Source of the DNA: Natrinema caseinilyticum
GTDB lineage: Archaea > Halobacteriota > Halobacteria > Halobacteriales > Natrialbaceae
Assembly (NCBI RefSeq): GCF_024227435.1
Contig: NZ_CP100445.1
Location: 2,663,369 to 2,727,368 of the forward strand
Reading direction: 5' to 3'
DNA: 64,000 nucleotides
Shown here: piece by piece, positions 48,023 through 57,066 of the stretch
How positions within the stretch are numbered: the stretch's first letter is position 1
Layout: each line of letters starts with the position of its first letter
The notes under the pieces: model-generated
The model's database searches: none
What the model saw: only the letters and a program-made list of their open reading frames with translations
Told to the model about the DNA's origin: nothing
Program-made: the position numbers and the translations under genes

Positions 48023-48358
48023 CTACGAGCCGTCGTCGGTTCCGTCTTCGTTCCCGACCCCGTCGGCCGGCGAGAGTCGGTCGTCCCCGCGAGACGGCAG
48101 CGGACTGTCGTCGGCCCGCGAGGGGTGAATGTTGAAGTTGTTTCCCCGGTACGGATCGGTCTCCGGATCGTACGAGAGCTCGCTGCGCTCGAACAGGTAG
48201 GTGAAGAAGCCGAGTATCGGGACGCAGAAGGTGATCGCCGCCCACTTCGCCGGCGGGTCGAGGCCGACCCGCCCGGCGTCGTAGTAGGCGATGGCGGTCA
48301 GGCCGAGGTGCCAGGCGAGTGGGATCCCGACGATCGCCGCCTGCAAGACCGTGCTCAT
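48023..48358 (-). CDS. Small membrane protein of unknown function
   Basis: A 111-residue protein with two predicted membrane helices (about residues 8-25 and 38-55) followed by a long polar, acidic tail (PETDPYRGNNFNIHPSRADDS). The N-terminus resembles DUF4234-like small membrane proteins but no family was recognised with certainty. The ATG at 48358 is followed immediately by the first helix. Its role is unknown. Confidence 0.65.
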   Translation of the reverse strand: MSTVLQAAIVGIPLAWHLGLTAIAYYDAGRVGLDPPAKWAAITFCVPILGFFTYLFERSELSYDPETDPYRGNNFNIHPSRADDSPLPSRGDDRLSPADGVGNEDGTDDGS

Positions 48359-48454
48359 GTGCGACTAGACGGGCTCGAACCTTCTAAAGTAGTTTGCCTC
48401 CCCACGGCGTATCCATTCGCAGGCTGACTCTCAGATCCCATCACCGCGACCGAC

Positions 48455-48631
48455 TCACGCGGGCGGTCGCGGTCGGCGGACGAGTTCGCCGCTGCAGTTC
48501 GGACAGACGGCCTCCATCTCGTCGGTGCATTCGGGACAGAACGTGCACTCGAACGTACAGATGTAACTCTCGTCGGATTTCTCGAGCGAGCGGTGACACC
48601 GCTCGCACTCGGGTCTCATCTCGAGTGGCAT
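48455..48631 (-). CDS. Small Cys-rich zinc-ribbon protein (DUF1272-like)
   Basis: A 58-residue protein starting MPLEMRPECERCHRSLEK. It contains eight cysteines: CERC, CTFECTFCPEC and CPNC, which fit two zinc-binding ribbons. The pattern resembles DUF1272, a small protein widely found in bacteria, often with unknown function. The gene lies on the minus strand between the small membrane gene and the thiolase gene. Confidence 0.85.
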   Translation of the reverse strand: MPLEMRPECERCHRSLEKSDESYICTFECTFCPECTDEMEAVCPNCSGELVRRPRPPA

Positions 48632-48903
48632 GCGAGTGCTACGCCGTAAGGCCGACGAATACGTGTACGTTACGGCTGTTCGGTCGGGGACCGGACGAGT
48701 CGAACCCGTCTCGAGCGTGCGTCCCCTCGGTGCGACCGTCGGCCGTCGCTTTCGCTCACGGCTCGCGTTGCTCCCCGTTGCAATTTCGGTTCGCGTCGAA
48801 TCGCACCCCTCGCTTACGATACCACCGTTCGCGACACCGTTCGAGGGAATCGAGAACCGCGCTCCCTCGCAAAATCTGGACGAAACGGTCCAGTGTAACG
48901 GGC

Positions 48904-50040
48904 TCAGTTAACGTCGAACTCGATCGCCGCACCCTGACCGAACCCGACACAGAGCGTCGCCAGGCCGAGGCCGCCGCCGCGTTTCTGCAGTTCGTGAATC
49001 AGGGTGACCGGCAGGCGCGCGCCGGAGGCGCCCAGCGGGTGCCCGATCGCGATCGCCCCGCCGTTGACGTTGAAGATCTCGGGATCGATGCCGAGTTCGT
49101 CGCGCGAGTACAGCGACTGACTGGCGAACGCCTCGTTGAGTTCCACGAGGTCGTACTCGTCGATGTCGCGGCCGTTGCGCTCGAGCAGGCCGCGGGTCGC
49201 CGGGACCGGGCCGATGCCCATGACGGTGGGGTCGACGCCGGCGACGTTGTTCCGACCGATCTCGGCCATGATCTCGAGGTCGTGTTCCTCGGCGAAGGCC
49301 TCGCTCGTCACGAGCAGGGCGGACGCGCCGTCGGAGATCTGTGAGGCGTTGCCGGGCGTGACGGTGCCGTCTTCTTTGAAGACGGTCGGCAGGTCGGCGA
49401 GTGACTCGGCGGTGGTGCCGGGGCGGAGCCCCTCGTCCGTCTCGACGACCTCCTCACCTGTGTCGATCGGGACGATCTCGTCGTCGAACCGTCCCTCCTC
49501 GGTGGCTTCGACCGCGCGCTGCTGGCTCCGGGCGGCGTACTCGTCCTGTTCCTCGCGGCTGACGCCGTACTCCTCGGCGACCTTTTCCGCGGTCATCCCC
49601 ATCTGGAGATCACCGAGGTCGTACAGTTCGGCCAGTCGCGGGTGGATGTGCCCGTATCCTTCGCCCATCGGGACGCGGCTCATGCTCTCGACCCCGCCGG
49701 CGATGATCGCGTCGCGGTTGCCGGCCGCGATGGCGTCCGACGCGGAGATGACCGACTGCATCGAGGAGGCACACCAGCGGTTGATCGTCGTCGCCGGGAC
49801 GCCTTCGCCGAGTTCCGAGAGGACGGCGATGACGCGCGCGAGGTTGTTGTCCTGCTCGCCGCGCTGCTGGGCACAGCCCCACATCAGATCGTCGATCTCC
49901 TCGCCCGAAAGCTCCGTCTCGGCCAGTATCTCGTCGATCAGCGCCACCGAGAGGTCCTCGCTTCTGACGTCCGCGAACACGCCGTCTTCTTTCCCCTGTG
50001 GTGTCCGTACTGCCTTCACCACGACTGGTGTCTGTGACAT
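48904..50040 (-). CDS. fadA: Acetyl-CoA C-acyltransferase (thiolase)
   Basis: A 378-residue thiolase, which cleaves or forms 3-ketoacyl-CoA in beta-oxidation or related pathways. The active-site Cys90 is in NRWCASSM; the C-terminal motifs NEAFASQ, GGAIAIGHPLGASG (His) and CVGFGQG (the second Cys) are complete, so it should be active. The ATG at 50040 follows a TATA-like acttaagttc about 25-30 bases upstream. No beta-oxidation partner is adjacent, though the fatty-acid-CoA ligase is 7 kb away. Confidence 0.94.
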   Translation of the reverse strand: MSQTPVVVKAVRTPQGKEDGVFADVRSEDLSVALIDEILAETELSGEEIDDLMWGCAQQRGEQDNNLARVIAVLSELGEGVPATTINRWCASSMQSVISASDAIAAGNRDAIIAGGVESMSRVPMGEGYGHIHPRLAELYDLGDLQMGMTAEKVAEEYGVSREEQDEYAARSQQRAVEATEEGRFDDEIVPIDTGEEVVETDEGLRPGTTAESLADLPTVFKEDGTVTPGNASQISDGASALLVTSEAFAEEHDLEIMAEIGRNNVAGVDPTVMGIGPVPATRGLLERNGRDIDEYDLVELNEAFASQSLYSRDELGIDPEIFNVNGGAIAIGHPLGASGARLPVTLIHELQKRGGGLGLATLCVGFGQGAAIEFDVN

Positions 50041-50333
50041 GTACTACCGAATGTCCCTCACGAACTTAAGTCCGGTCGAACTCTCGAGGGCGGGCAAATC
50101 GTTTACTGGATTCCGGGTAGAAATCACACCGGACGCTCCGGTGGGGACCGCGAGCGGGCGGCGGGGACGCCCGATTCGAACTCGTTTCCTCCGACGACGC
50201 TTTCGGTGTGATTCACGCCGACACTGGCGGCGTGGTTCACGACGACGCTTTCCGTGTCGGTCGCTACGTTCTGGGTGAAAGTGCCGTTTTACCTAGCGGC
50301 GCCTCCTTAGTACGGCGTGTCGTTCACGAAACC

Positions 50334-52289
50334 ATGACCGATCGAACCACGTTGATCGCGGTCGCCCTCACGGCGTTGCTCGTGGGGTCGGCCGTTGGTG
50401 CCGGCGTCGCCGGACTGTTCGGCGACGATGGCACCGCCGAGGCCGACCTCGAGTCGAAGAACGACCCCCTCACCGGCGCGACCGATCCGGAACTGGCGAC
50501 CTTCGCGTCCGACGACGCGTTCGTCGAGTATTTCCGCGACGCTTCGAGCGGCATCCGTTCGGGCGGTCCGACGACGCTCGCCCCGGCGGGCGAGGATGGC
50601 GTCGCACTCGAGGGAGGGACGGGCGGGGAACCGGACGTCACCACCGACACGGCTGACGCCGGAGGGGAGACGGCGTCAGAACGCGGTGATCGGACCGAAC
50701 AGCGTCACTCCGAGACGAACGTCCAGGAGGCGGGTCTCGACGAACCGGACGTCCTGAAGACCGACGGCGAGTCCGCCTACTACGCCACCTACCGATACAC
50801 GAAACGGTGGGCCGAGACGTCGATCGTCGACGTGAGCGATCCCGATGCGCCCCGGACCGTGGGATCGATTCCGATCTCCGGCGACCTCCTCCTCGCGAAC
50901 GACACCCTCGTGGTTCTCGGCGACCAGCAGGCGGCTGGCTACGACGTGAGCGACCCCGAGGATCCCGAGCGCCTGTGGCGCAACGACCTCGAGGCGACGG
51001 TCGAGACCGCCCGCCTGTCCGACGGCGATCTCTACCTTGTTCTGGTGGATCGGCCCGGCAGCGATCCGTGTCCGATCGTCCCCTACGGCGACACGGCGAT
51101 CGAGTGTACCGACGTGGTCCGTCCGGCCACGCCCGCCGACGCCGATGCCGTCTACACCGCCGCCCGCGTCGATCCCGAGACCGGGTCACTCGAGAGCGAA
51201 GAGAGCGTCGTCGGCTCCCGTTCGCTGTCCGCGACGTACGTGTCCGAGAACGGGATCTACCTCTCGTACACCCGTTCGACCGACAGATACGAACTCCAGC
51301 GATCGTTCCTCGGCAGCGAGAACGGGTCCGATCTGCTCGATGCGACGGCTCGCGACCGCCTCGCCGCCCTCGAGACCCTCGATATCTCCCGGCGCGCCAA
51401 GGCCGTCGAACTCCAGGAAACCCTCAGCGACTGGTACGGCCGGATGGACGACGACGAGCGCGAAGCGGCCCGTCAGGCCTTTCGGGACGGATTGCGCGAC
51501 TACGTCGCGACCCACCACCGGGATCTGCGCACGACCGGTATCGTCCGGATCGACATCGAGGGCGAACTGTCGGCCGCGGCCAGCGGCGAAGTCCCCGGAA
51601 CGCCGCTCAACCAGTTCTCGATGGACGAACACGACGGCCACCTCCGTATCGCGACGACGATCCCGCGAACGCACGGTCTCGACTCAGAGAACGACGTCTA
51701 CGTCCTCGATTCGGACCTCGAGACCGTCGGCTCCGTGACCGGGTTGGGCGTCGACGAGCGCATCTACTCCGTCCGTTTCGAGGGCGACGAGGGGTACGTC
51801 GTCACCTACCGGGAGATCGATCCGTTCTACACGCTCGATCTCTCCGACCCGACGAACCCGACCGTCGACGGTGAACTCAAACTACCGGGCTTTTCGACGT
51901 ACCTGCACCCGCTCGAGGACGACCTCGTCCTCGGCGTCGGACAGGAAGACCGCGCACCGAAGGCGACGCTCTTCGACGTCAGCGATCCCGACAACCCCGT
52001 CGAACTCGACTCCGAGATCCTCACCGGGGAGTACTACAGCGCCGTGAGCCGAACGCACACGGCGTTCCTGCAAGACGAGGCCCACGGCGTGTTCTTCATG
52101 CCCGGCGGCGAGCAAAGCTACGTGTTCGACTACACCGGCGGCGAACTCGAGGAGGTCGCTCGCGTCGATCTGGGCGGGGCCGGAACGCGCGCGATGTACG
52201 TCGGCGACTATCTCTACGTCTTCGGCGAGAACCGGGCGGTCGTCGTAGACGAGACGAACTGGGAGGTCGTCGACCGACTCGAGCTGTAG
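50334..52289 (+). CDS. Secreted beta-propeller domain protein
   Basis: A 651-residue protein with an N-terminal hydrophobic segment (TTLIAVALTALLVGSAVGAGVAGLF, residues 4-28), probably a Sec signal or membrane anchor, followed by an acidic linker. The rest has repeating DVSDPDAPRTVGSI / DVSDPEDPERLW / DLSDPTNPTVDGEL / DVSDPDNPVELD units typical of the Beta_propel family. It probably sits outside the membrane. I see no catalytic motif. Its start at 50334 is chosen because the signal segment follows directly. Confidence 0.82.
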   Translation: MTDRTTLIAVALTALLVGSAVGAGVAGLFGDDGTAEADLESKNDPLTGATDPELATFASDDAFVEYFRDASSGIRSGGPTTLAPAGEDGVALEGGTGGEPDVTTDTADAGGETASERGDRTEQRHSETNVQEAGLDEPDVLKTDGESAYYATYRYTKRWAETSIVDVSDPDAPRTVGSIPISGDLLLANDTLVVLGDQQAAGYDVSDPEDPERLWRNDLEATVETARLSDGDLYLVLVDRPGSDPCPIVPYGDTAIECTDVVRPATPADADAVYTAARVDPETGSLESEESVVGSRSLSATYVSENGIYLSYTRSTDRYELQRSFLGSENGSDLLDATARDRLAALETLDISRRAKAVELQETLSDWYGRMDDDEREAARQAFRDGLRDYVATHHRDLRTTGIVRIDIEGELSAAASGEVPGTPLNQFSMDEHDGHLRIATTIPRTHGLDSENDVYVLDSDLETVGSVTGLGVDERIYSVRFEGDEGYVVTYREIDPFYTLDLSDPTNPTVDGELKLPGFSTYLHPLEDDLVLGVGQEDRAPKATLFDVSDPDNPVELDSEILTGEYYSAVSRTHTAFLQDEAHGVFFMPGGEQSYVFDYTGGELEEVARVDLGGAGTRAMYVGDYLYVFGENRAVVVDETNWEVVDRLEL

Positions 52290-52450
52290 CGTCGAACTGT
52301 CGACGCGACTCGAATTCCACCGTTTCGACTCGGGCGATAGCGCTCCGGGTCGATGTCGGCCCGCTTTCGAACTCTCCTTTCGGTTAGCCCCGTCGCGGCC
52401 GGCCGCGGGGGAGGGGAACGCTTTTGCCCGCCGTTTTGCAATGCCACCGC

Positions 52451-53245
52451 ATGGACGGCAACGAGACGGTCGATCGTTCCGAATCGGACCGCCCGGATCG
52501 GACCGATCGGCCGACCGGAACGGACGACGGCTCGAGGGACGATAGCCCGACCGGTGACGAGGTGGACGCCACGACCGACGCGGAGACTCTGGACGGGGAA
52601 CGATCCGCCACGAACGGCGGGGCGCCCGCAGCGGATGGAGACGGGCCCGCGACGGAGACGGATGACGCCGAGCGGCCGTCTTCGGACGATGCCGACGCGT
52701 CCATGCCGGCGGTTCCGAATCCGGAGCCACAGGAATCCGACATCCCCGAAGACGTACAAAAATACGCTCGCTTCAAGAAAATGGACGGCGCGCAGTACGA
52801 TCGGGTCAACGAGTTCCTGCGGGATCGGACCTACATCACCGCTCGAGAGTGGGCCATCGCGCGGCTCTGTTCCGACTTCCGGACCGAGACCGGCGTCGAG
52901 ATGACGAAAATCGGCGAGAACCTGCCCGAACTCATCCCCTTCATGACCGATACGTACACTCCCCAGGCCGTCAATCAGGCCCGGTCCTCTTTCGAGGAGA
53001 AGGTCCGCACCGCCGGGGCGACCTTCCTCTACGGCGCGATGTGCGACTTCTTCACCGCGGAGGAACTCGACGACGTGATGTACGAAGCGACCGAGGTCGC
53101 AAAGTTCCTCCTCGAAGTCGAGGGCGTCGACCTCTCCGTCGAGGACGAACTCGAGGCCGAAGAGCGCATCTCGAGCGTGATGCGCGAAGTTCGCGAGGCC
53201 AGCGAGGAGCTTCGTGCCGAGGACGTCACCGAGAGCGAGGACTGA
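52451..53245 (+). CDS. Haloarchaeal conserved protein (DUF5806-like)
   Basis: A 264-residue protein. The first 90 residues are a disordered acidic tail rich in Asp, Thr and Ser; the folded part begins at about residue 95 (EDVQKYARFKKMDGAQYDRVNEFL) and is helical, ending in an acidic coil (VMREVREASEELRAED). I recall a family called DUF5806 with this core; unconfirmed. The ATG at 52451 is chosen over a TTG nine codons earlier. No membrane or catalytic motif is seen; role unknown. Confidence 0.72.
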   Translation: MDGNETVDRSESDRPDRTDRPTGTDDGSRDDSPTGDEVDATTDAETLDGERSATNGGAPAADGDGPATETDDAERPSSDDADASMPAVPNPEPQESDIPEDVQKYARFKKMDGAQYDRVNEFLRDRTYITAREWAIARLCSDFRTETGVEMTKIGENLPELIPFMTDTYTPQAVNQARSSFEEKVRTAGATFLYGAMCDFFTAEELDDVMYEATEVAKFLLEVEGVDLSVEDELEAEERISSVMREVREASEELRAEDVTESED

Positions 53246-53322
53246 CCAGAGAGCGCGCACCGTTCGGGTCGCGATCGTGACCGAGAACTATGATATGGCT
53301 GTAGCGAATCGGTCCGGATACG

Positions 53323-53754
53323 ATGAACGACTCTCACGACGCGCGATCGGACTCCAGAGACGAGGGCGGGCTGTCGCCACAGCTGATCGCGCTCGGTGCC
53401 GGGATCGTCGACGTTCCGGTCTTCGCGTACGTCTCCCTCGTGCTGTTCGGCGATCCGGTGTTCGGCGCGTTCGTCGGCCTGCTGCTCGGCCTCGGAACCT
53501 ACCTGTTTCTCCCCGCGGTGATCGCCGACGAGGAGGAACGAGACGCGGACGACCTCGAGCCGACCGACGTCGGGACTCGCCTCCGCGGCTTCCACCGGAC
53601 GGCCGCCGGACTCGCGCTCCCGCCGGCGGCTCTCGCGCTGTTCGGATGGCGGTTCGTCTCCGAGACCCTCTCTCTCGGCTTCCTCCTCGCTCTCGTCATC
53701 GCCGTCGTGATCTACCTGTCGCTCGCCGTGTTGCTTCCGAGGCGCCTCGCCTGA
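53323..53754 (+). CDS. Small membrane protein of unknown function
   Basis: A 143-residue protein with four predicted membrane helices (about residues 23-42, 46-65, 93-110 and 117-138) and an acidic N-terminus and central loop (DEEERDADDLEPTD). It is not recognised as a known family. It lies 77 bases after the DUF5806-like gene, same strand, so the two may be co-transcribed. Confidence 0.65.
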   Translation: MNDSHDARSDSRDEGGLSPQLIALGAGIVDVPVFAYVSLVLFGDPVFGAFVGLLLGLGTYLFLPAVIADEEERDADDLEPTDVGTRLRGFHRTAAGLALPPAALALFGWRFVSETLSLGFLLALVIAVVIYLSLAVLLPRRLA

Positions 53755-53889
53755 GGGGAGCGGCTCCCGTTGCGATTCCGTCCCCGGAACGCCGTTCGCT
53801 CCGATTTCCCCGCGTCCGAGTTCTCACTTTCCGCCCCGTTGCACCTGCGAGTCCGTTTCTTTTGCTCGCTCGAGCGATAGCACTCGCGT

Positions 53890-55368
53890 ATGACCGACTT
53901 ACACTTACCCCTCGCACCCGAGGACGGCTGGAATTCGCTGTTCCTCGCCGGTGACTGGATCGATCGCGGCGACCGAGACGCCATTCCCGTCGAGAATCCC
54001 TACACGCGCGAGGAGATCGCGACCGTCCCGGCGGGCACCGAAAACGACGTCGACAGCGCGTACGAGGCCGCCGCCACGGCCCAGACCGAGTGGGCCGAAC
54101 AGCCGCCGCAAGCGCGAGCCGGCGTGATCAACGCGGCCCTCGAGTTCGTCGACGACCACCGCGAAGATATCGCCGAACTGCTGGCCCTCGAGGCCGGGAG
54201 CACGCAGGTCAAGTCCGAAGCCGAACTGGGGACCGCCCGCGGAATGATGCAGCAGGCGGCCAGCTACCCGTTCCGGATGGACGGCCAGCACGCGGATTCG
54301 ATCACGCCCGGCAAAGAGAATATCGCGGAGCGAGTTCCCGTCGGCGTGGTCGGTGTCATCTCGCCGTGGAACTTTCCGCTCCACCTCTCGATGCGGGCTG
54401 TCGCGCCGGCGATCGCAGCCGGCAACGGCGTCGTCCTCAAACCCGCCTCGAACACGCCGATCACGGGCGGCCTGCTGCTCGCGCGCATCTTCGAGGCGGC
54501 CGGCGCTCCGGAGGGGATCGTCAACGTCGTCCCGGGTCGCGGCTCCGACATCGGCGACGCGGTTGCGGGCCACGACGTTCCGAGCGTCATCGCCTTCACG
54601 GGATCGACCGCGGTCGGCGAACGCGTTGGAGAGCAGGCGGCCGGCAACGCCGCGATGCCCGCCCTCGAACTCGGCGGGAACAACGTCCACGTCGTCACCG
54701 AGAACGCCGACCTCGAGCGGGCCGTCGAGGGGGGCGTCTTCGGCTCGTTCCTCCACCAGGGACAGATCTGCATCTCGACTAATCGTCACCTGGTTCACGA
54801 ATCGCTCTACGACGACTACGTCGACGCGCTCGCCGATCGGGCCGCCTCGCTGCCGACCGGCGATCCGACCGCCGACGACACCATCGTCGGCCCCATCATC
54901 GACGAGAGCCAGCGCGACCAGATCATCGAGTACGTCGAGGAGACGGTCGACGAGGGTGCAACGCTCGAAACCGGCGGCGACCACGACGGCCTCGTGGTCG
55001 ACCCGACGGTCCTCTCGAACGTCGACAACGACATGGCCGCGGCGTGCAACGAGCACTTCGGTCCCGTGGCTCCCGTAATCTCCTTCTCGAGCGACGAGGA
55101 GGCGATCGACCTCGCCAACGACACGATCCACGGCCTCTCGGGGTCCGTCCACAGCGAGGATCTGGCGCAGGCTCGCCGGATCGCGGACGAAATCGAGACG
55201 GGAATGATCCACATCAACGATCAGCCGGTCAACGACGACCCCCACGTCCCGTTCGGCGGGATGAAAGAGTCCGGCATCGGCCGCTACAACGGCGACCGGA
55301 TCCTCGAGGAAGTGACGACGACGAAGTGGATCTCGATCCAGCACGAGCCTCGGGAGTACCCGTTCTAA
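53890..55368 (+). CDS. NAD(P)-dependent aldehyde dehydrogenase
   Basis: A 492-residue ALDH-family enzyme that oxidises aldehydes to acids. Catalytic residues are Asn161 (PWNF), Glu260 in ALELGGNN and Cys294 in FLHQGQICIS. The substrate cannot be told; the neighbours suggest aldehyde or fatty-acid metabolism but are not in an operon. The start at 53890 is the ATG following a gatagc-rich leader and is consistent with MTDLHLPLAPED. The DNA to the right carries the small gene at 55516. Confidence 0.93.
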   Translation: MTDLHLPLAPEDGWNSLFLAGDWIDRGDRDAIPVENPYTREEIATVPAGTENDVDSAYEAAATAQTEWAEQPPQARAGVINAALEFVDDHREDIAELLALEAGSTQVKSEAELGTARGMMQQAASYPFRMDGQHADSITPGKENIAERVPVGVVGVISPWNFPLHLSMRAVAPAIAAGNGVVLKPASNTPITGGLLLARIFEAAGAPEGIVNVVPGRGSDIGDAVAGHDVPSVIAFTGSTAVGERVGEQAAGNAAMPALELGGNNVHVVTENADLERAVEGGVFGSFLHQGQICISTNRHLVHESLYDDYVDALADRAASLPTGDPTADDTIVGPIIDESQRDQIIEYVEETVDEGATLETGGDHDGLVVDPTVLSNVDNDMAAACNEHFGPVAPVISFSSDEEAIDLANDTIHGLSGSVHSEDLAQARRIADEIETGMIHINDQPVNDDPHVPFGGMKESGIGRYNGDRILEEVTTTKWISIQHEPREYPF

Positions 55369-55515
55369 GGGATCTGCCGCAGCCACCGGACTGAAGCGGT
55401 ACTCGTCCCCTGGCCGCTCGTACCGGACCCGCCCCGCCAGCGACCGCCAGCGGGTAGTCGGCGACTCCGTGGAGTACCTTTCGGACCCGTCCCGAATCGT
55501 GTTCGTTATCCGCTG

Positions 55516-55707
55516 GTGGCCCTGAAGACGACTGTGAACTCCCCCGAACCCGTCTCCGACGATGGTCGAGCGTTGCAGAGCCGTGGATACCGCATTACCG
55601 TCGACGATGGCCGCGAGTCGTTTTTCGCGATCTCTCTCGAGGACCCGAACAGCGAGACGGCGTGGATCATGTCGGATACCGTTCGAACGCTCGAGGACAT
55701 GCAATAG
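55516..55707 (+). CDS. Small conserved haloarchaeal protein
   Basis: A 63-residue protein from a GTG start at 55516. The core YRITVDDGRESFFAISLEDPNSETAWIMSDT followed by VRTLEDMQ looks like a small beta-structured haloarchaeal family. A second GTG at 55531 (VNSPEPVS) is an equally plausible start. No function can be assigned. Confidence 0.6.
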   Translation: MALKTTVNSPEPVSDDGRALQSRGYRITVDDGRESFFAISLEDPNSETAWIMSDTVRTLEDMQ

Positions 55708-56026
55708 GTCGTCCGCTCGAGTCGATCACGCTCTCTCGGGCTGATTCGATTCCTCCCGTCCCACGGACGAATACGCGAGACGAACTCCGAGAGCGGCGGC
55801 TCGAACCGCGGTCGAACGTCGAACGCTCTCGTTCGCTTCGCTCGACGGACTGTAATTTCCTGGATCGATCCCTGCGTGTCGCACTCGTCACTCGTGGATA
55901 CTCGTGACGAGTGCGAGGGTTGGGATTTGAACCACCTCAAGACGATCACTCACGTCGTTCGCGCTGCGTCTTCCGTAATTCAAATCTCGCATCACTTACT
56001 CGTCACTCGCGGATACTCGTGACGAG
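55708..56026. other. Intergenic region with tRNA-Leu 3' repeat
   Basis: The 319 bases between the small protein and tRNA-Leu contain the first copy of the tRNA-Leu 3' repeat (55883-55933). They also contain the hairpin actcgtcac/gtgacgagt. I see no gene. Confidence 0.55.
55883..55933 (-). repeat. Partial tRNA-Leu 3' end plus flank, copy A
   Basis: The 51 bases match 55998-56048 with one mismatch and, on the minus strand, contain the last 22 bases of tRNA-Leu, followed by its downstream flank. The tRNA 5' part is absent, so this is a truncated copy. Confidence 0.85.
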
Positions 56027-56048
56027 TGCGAGGGTTGGGATTTGAACC
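55998..56048 (-). repeat. Partial tRNA-Leu 3' end plus flank, copy B (in real tRNA)
   Basis: This copy overlaps the 3' end of the intact tRNA-Leu and its flank. With copy A it forms direct repeats 115 bases apart, a pattern like attachment-site duplications left by an integrated element. Confidence 0.85.
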
Positions 56049-56110
56049 CAAGGACCCCTACGGGAGCGGGTCTTAAGCCCACCGCCGTTGGCCTGCTTGG
56101 CTACCCTCGC
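56027..56110 (-). tRNA. tRNA-Leu (TAA)
   Basis: An 84-base tRNA on the minus strand with a long variable arm, as expected for Leu. The acceptor GCGAGGG pairs with CCCTCGC, the anticodon stem GTGGG/CCCGC encloses CTTAAGA with anticodon TAA, and the T arm reads TTGGGTTCAAATCCCAA. The discriminator is A. No CCA is encoded and no intron is seen. Confidence 0.95.
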
Positions 56111-56219
56111 ACAGAAGGCAATCGGTCGTTGTCCCGGGGTCGGGATGTGCGTTTCGGTGTGGCGCCGGTTCGCTTCCGGCCGCGGTCGACCGGACTCGAG
56201 GCAGCGTCCCTCCCTCGTA

Positions 56220-56558
56220 CTACCAGTCGACGCTCAGCGTCCCGTCTCCGTGGGGATCCGGCGCGATCTCCTCGTCGGTTCGGCGATCGACGACGTGGAT
56301 GCAGCCGTCGTCCTTTTTCGCCGGACAGACCTCCGCGGCGCGGACGTTGTGCTCGAGGTCGTCCTCGTCGAAGAAGTACTCGTTTGGCTGAGCCATGCCG
56401 GACGCGATAGACATCTCCCAGTTGTCGCTGACTTCGGCGCACTTGCCCGCGCCGAAGCACTTGTTCGCCTCGAAGATGATCTTGTAGGGCTTGTCCTCGA
56501 TCGGCGGGGCGTCGGCCGAGCCGACGTCGCTGGCGCGCTGAATGCCGTCGTCGCTCAT
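56220..56558 (-). CDS. Ferredoxin
   Basis: A 112-residue small iron-sulfur protein with cysteines at 34, 40 (CFGAGKC), 78 (VCPA) and 86 (DGC), the Cx5C...Cx7C pattern of a single-cluster (3Fe-4S or 4Fe-4S) ferredoxin rather than the plant-type [2Fe-2S] haloarchaeal one. An N-terminal tail of about 22 residues is acidic. It is an electron carrier, possibly for a nearby oxidoreductase such as the AOR-family enzyme or the acetyl-CoA type oxidoreductases, but no partner is adjacent. Confidence 0.82.
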   Translation of the reverse strand: MSDDGIQRASDVGSADAPPIEDKPYKIIFEANKCFGAGKCAEVSDNWEMSIASGMAQPNEYFFDEDDLEHNVRAAEVCPAKKDDGCIHVVDRRTDEEIAPDPHGDGTLSVDW

Positions 56559-57066
56559 TGGGTTCTAGTTCGACCGGTCGGTCTTTCGCCTTACGGTTGG
56601 CGCGAACGGTGTGGGGTGCGTACTCGAGTCGAGGGTGGCCCGCTGCGCCGATCGCTCATTCGAAATACGATCTTTGAGCAGCCTGCCAGCAGACAGAGAT
56701 CGGTGAATTGGGCCCGGTGCTGCCGTTGTTGCGCAGCGCCGCCCACAAACAGTATGTGGTACTTCGGGCTCGCGTACGTGGAGTATAGATCTCACGGTGA
56801 CGCCGAGACGATATCATTTTTCGGTCACGGCAACTGCGTGGTTCTGGGCCGCCTTCGCTGCGAGGGTTCTGGTTCAGGGAACCCCGACGATCACGTCTTA
56901 CGAACCCTACTTTCATGGAATGTCTCGGAGAATGTGCAGTAACAGGTTCAATACTCACTCCGGGACTAACACGCACTGGTGATTGCTCTTGAAAAATTCT
57001 ACTAGTTATATATCTGGCCTGGGATATTAAGTACAATACTGTGGTGAATGCTGTTAGAACGGGCCC
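56559..57066. other. Intergenic region of lower G+C before orphan gene
   Basis: The 508 bases between the ferredoxin and the orphan gene drift to lower G+C from about 56780, with A/T-rich runs such as tagttatatatctgg and ttaagtaca near 57002-57030. I see no gene, inverted repeat or transposon end with confidence. Confidence 0.45.

Noticed and set aside
56656-57036. 126-residue minus-strand ORF before the orphan gene
   Set aside because: Composition is arginine/serine-rich with no protein-like pattern, and the region drifts in G+C; I see no transposase remnant in it.
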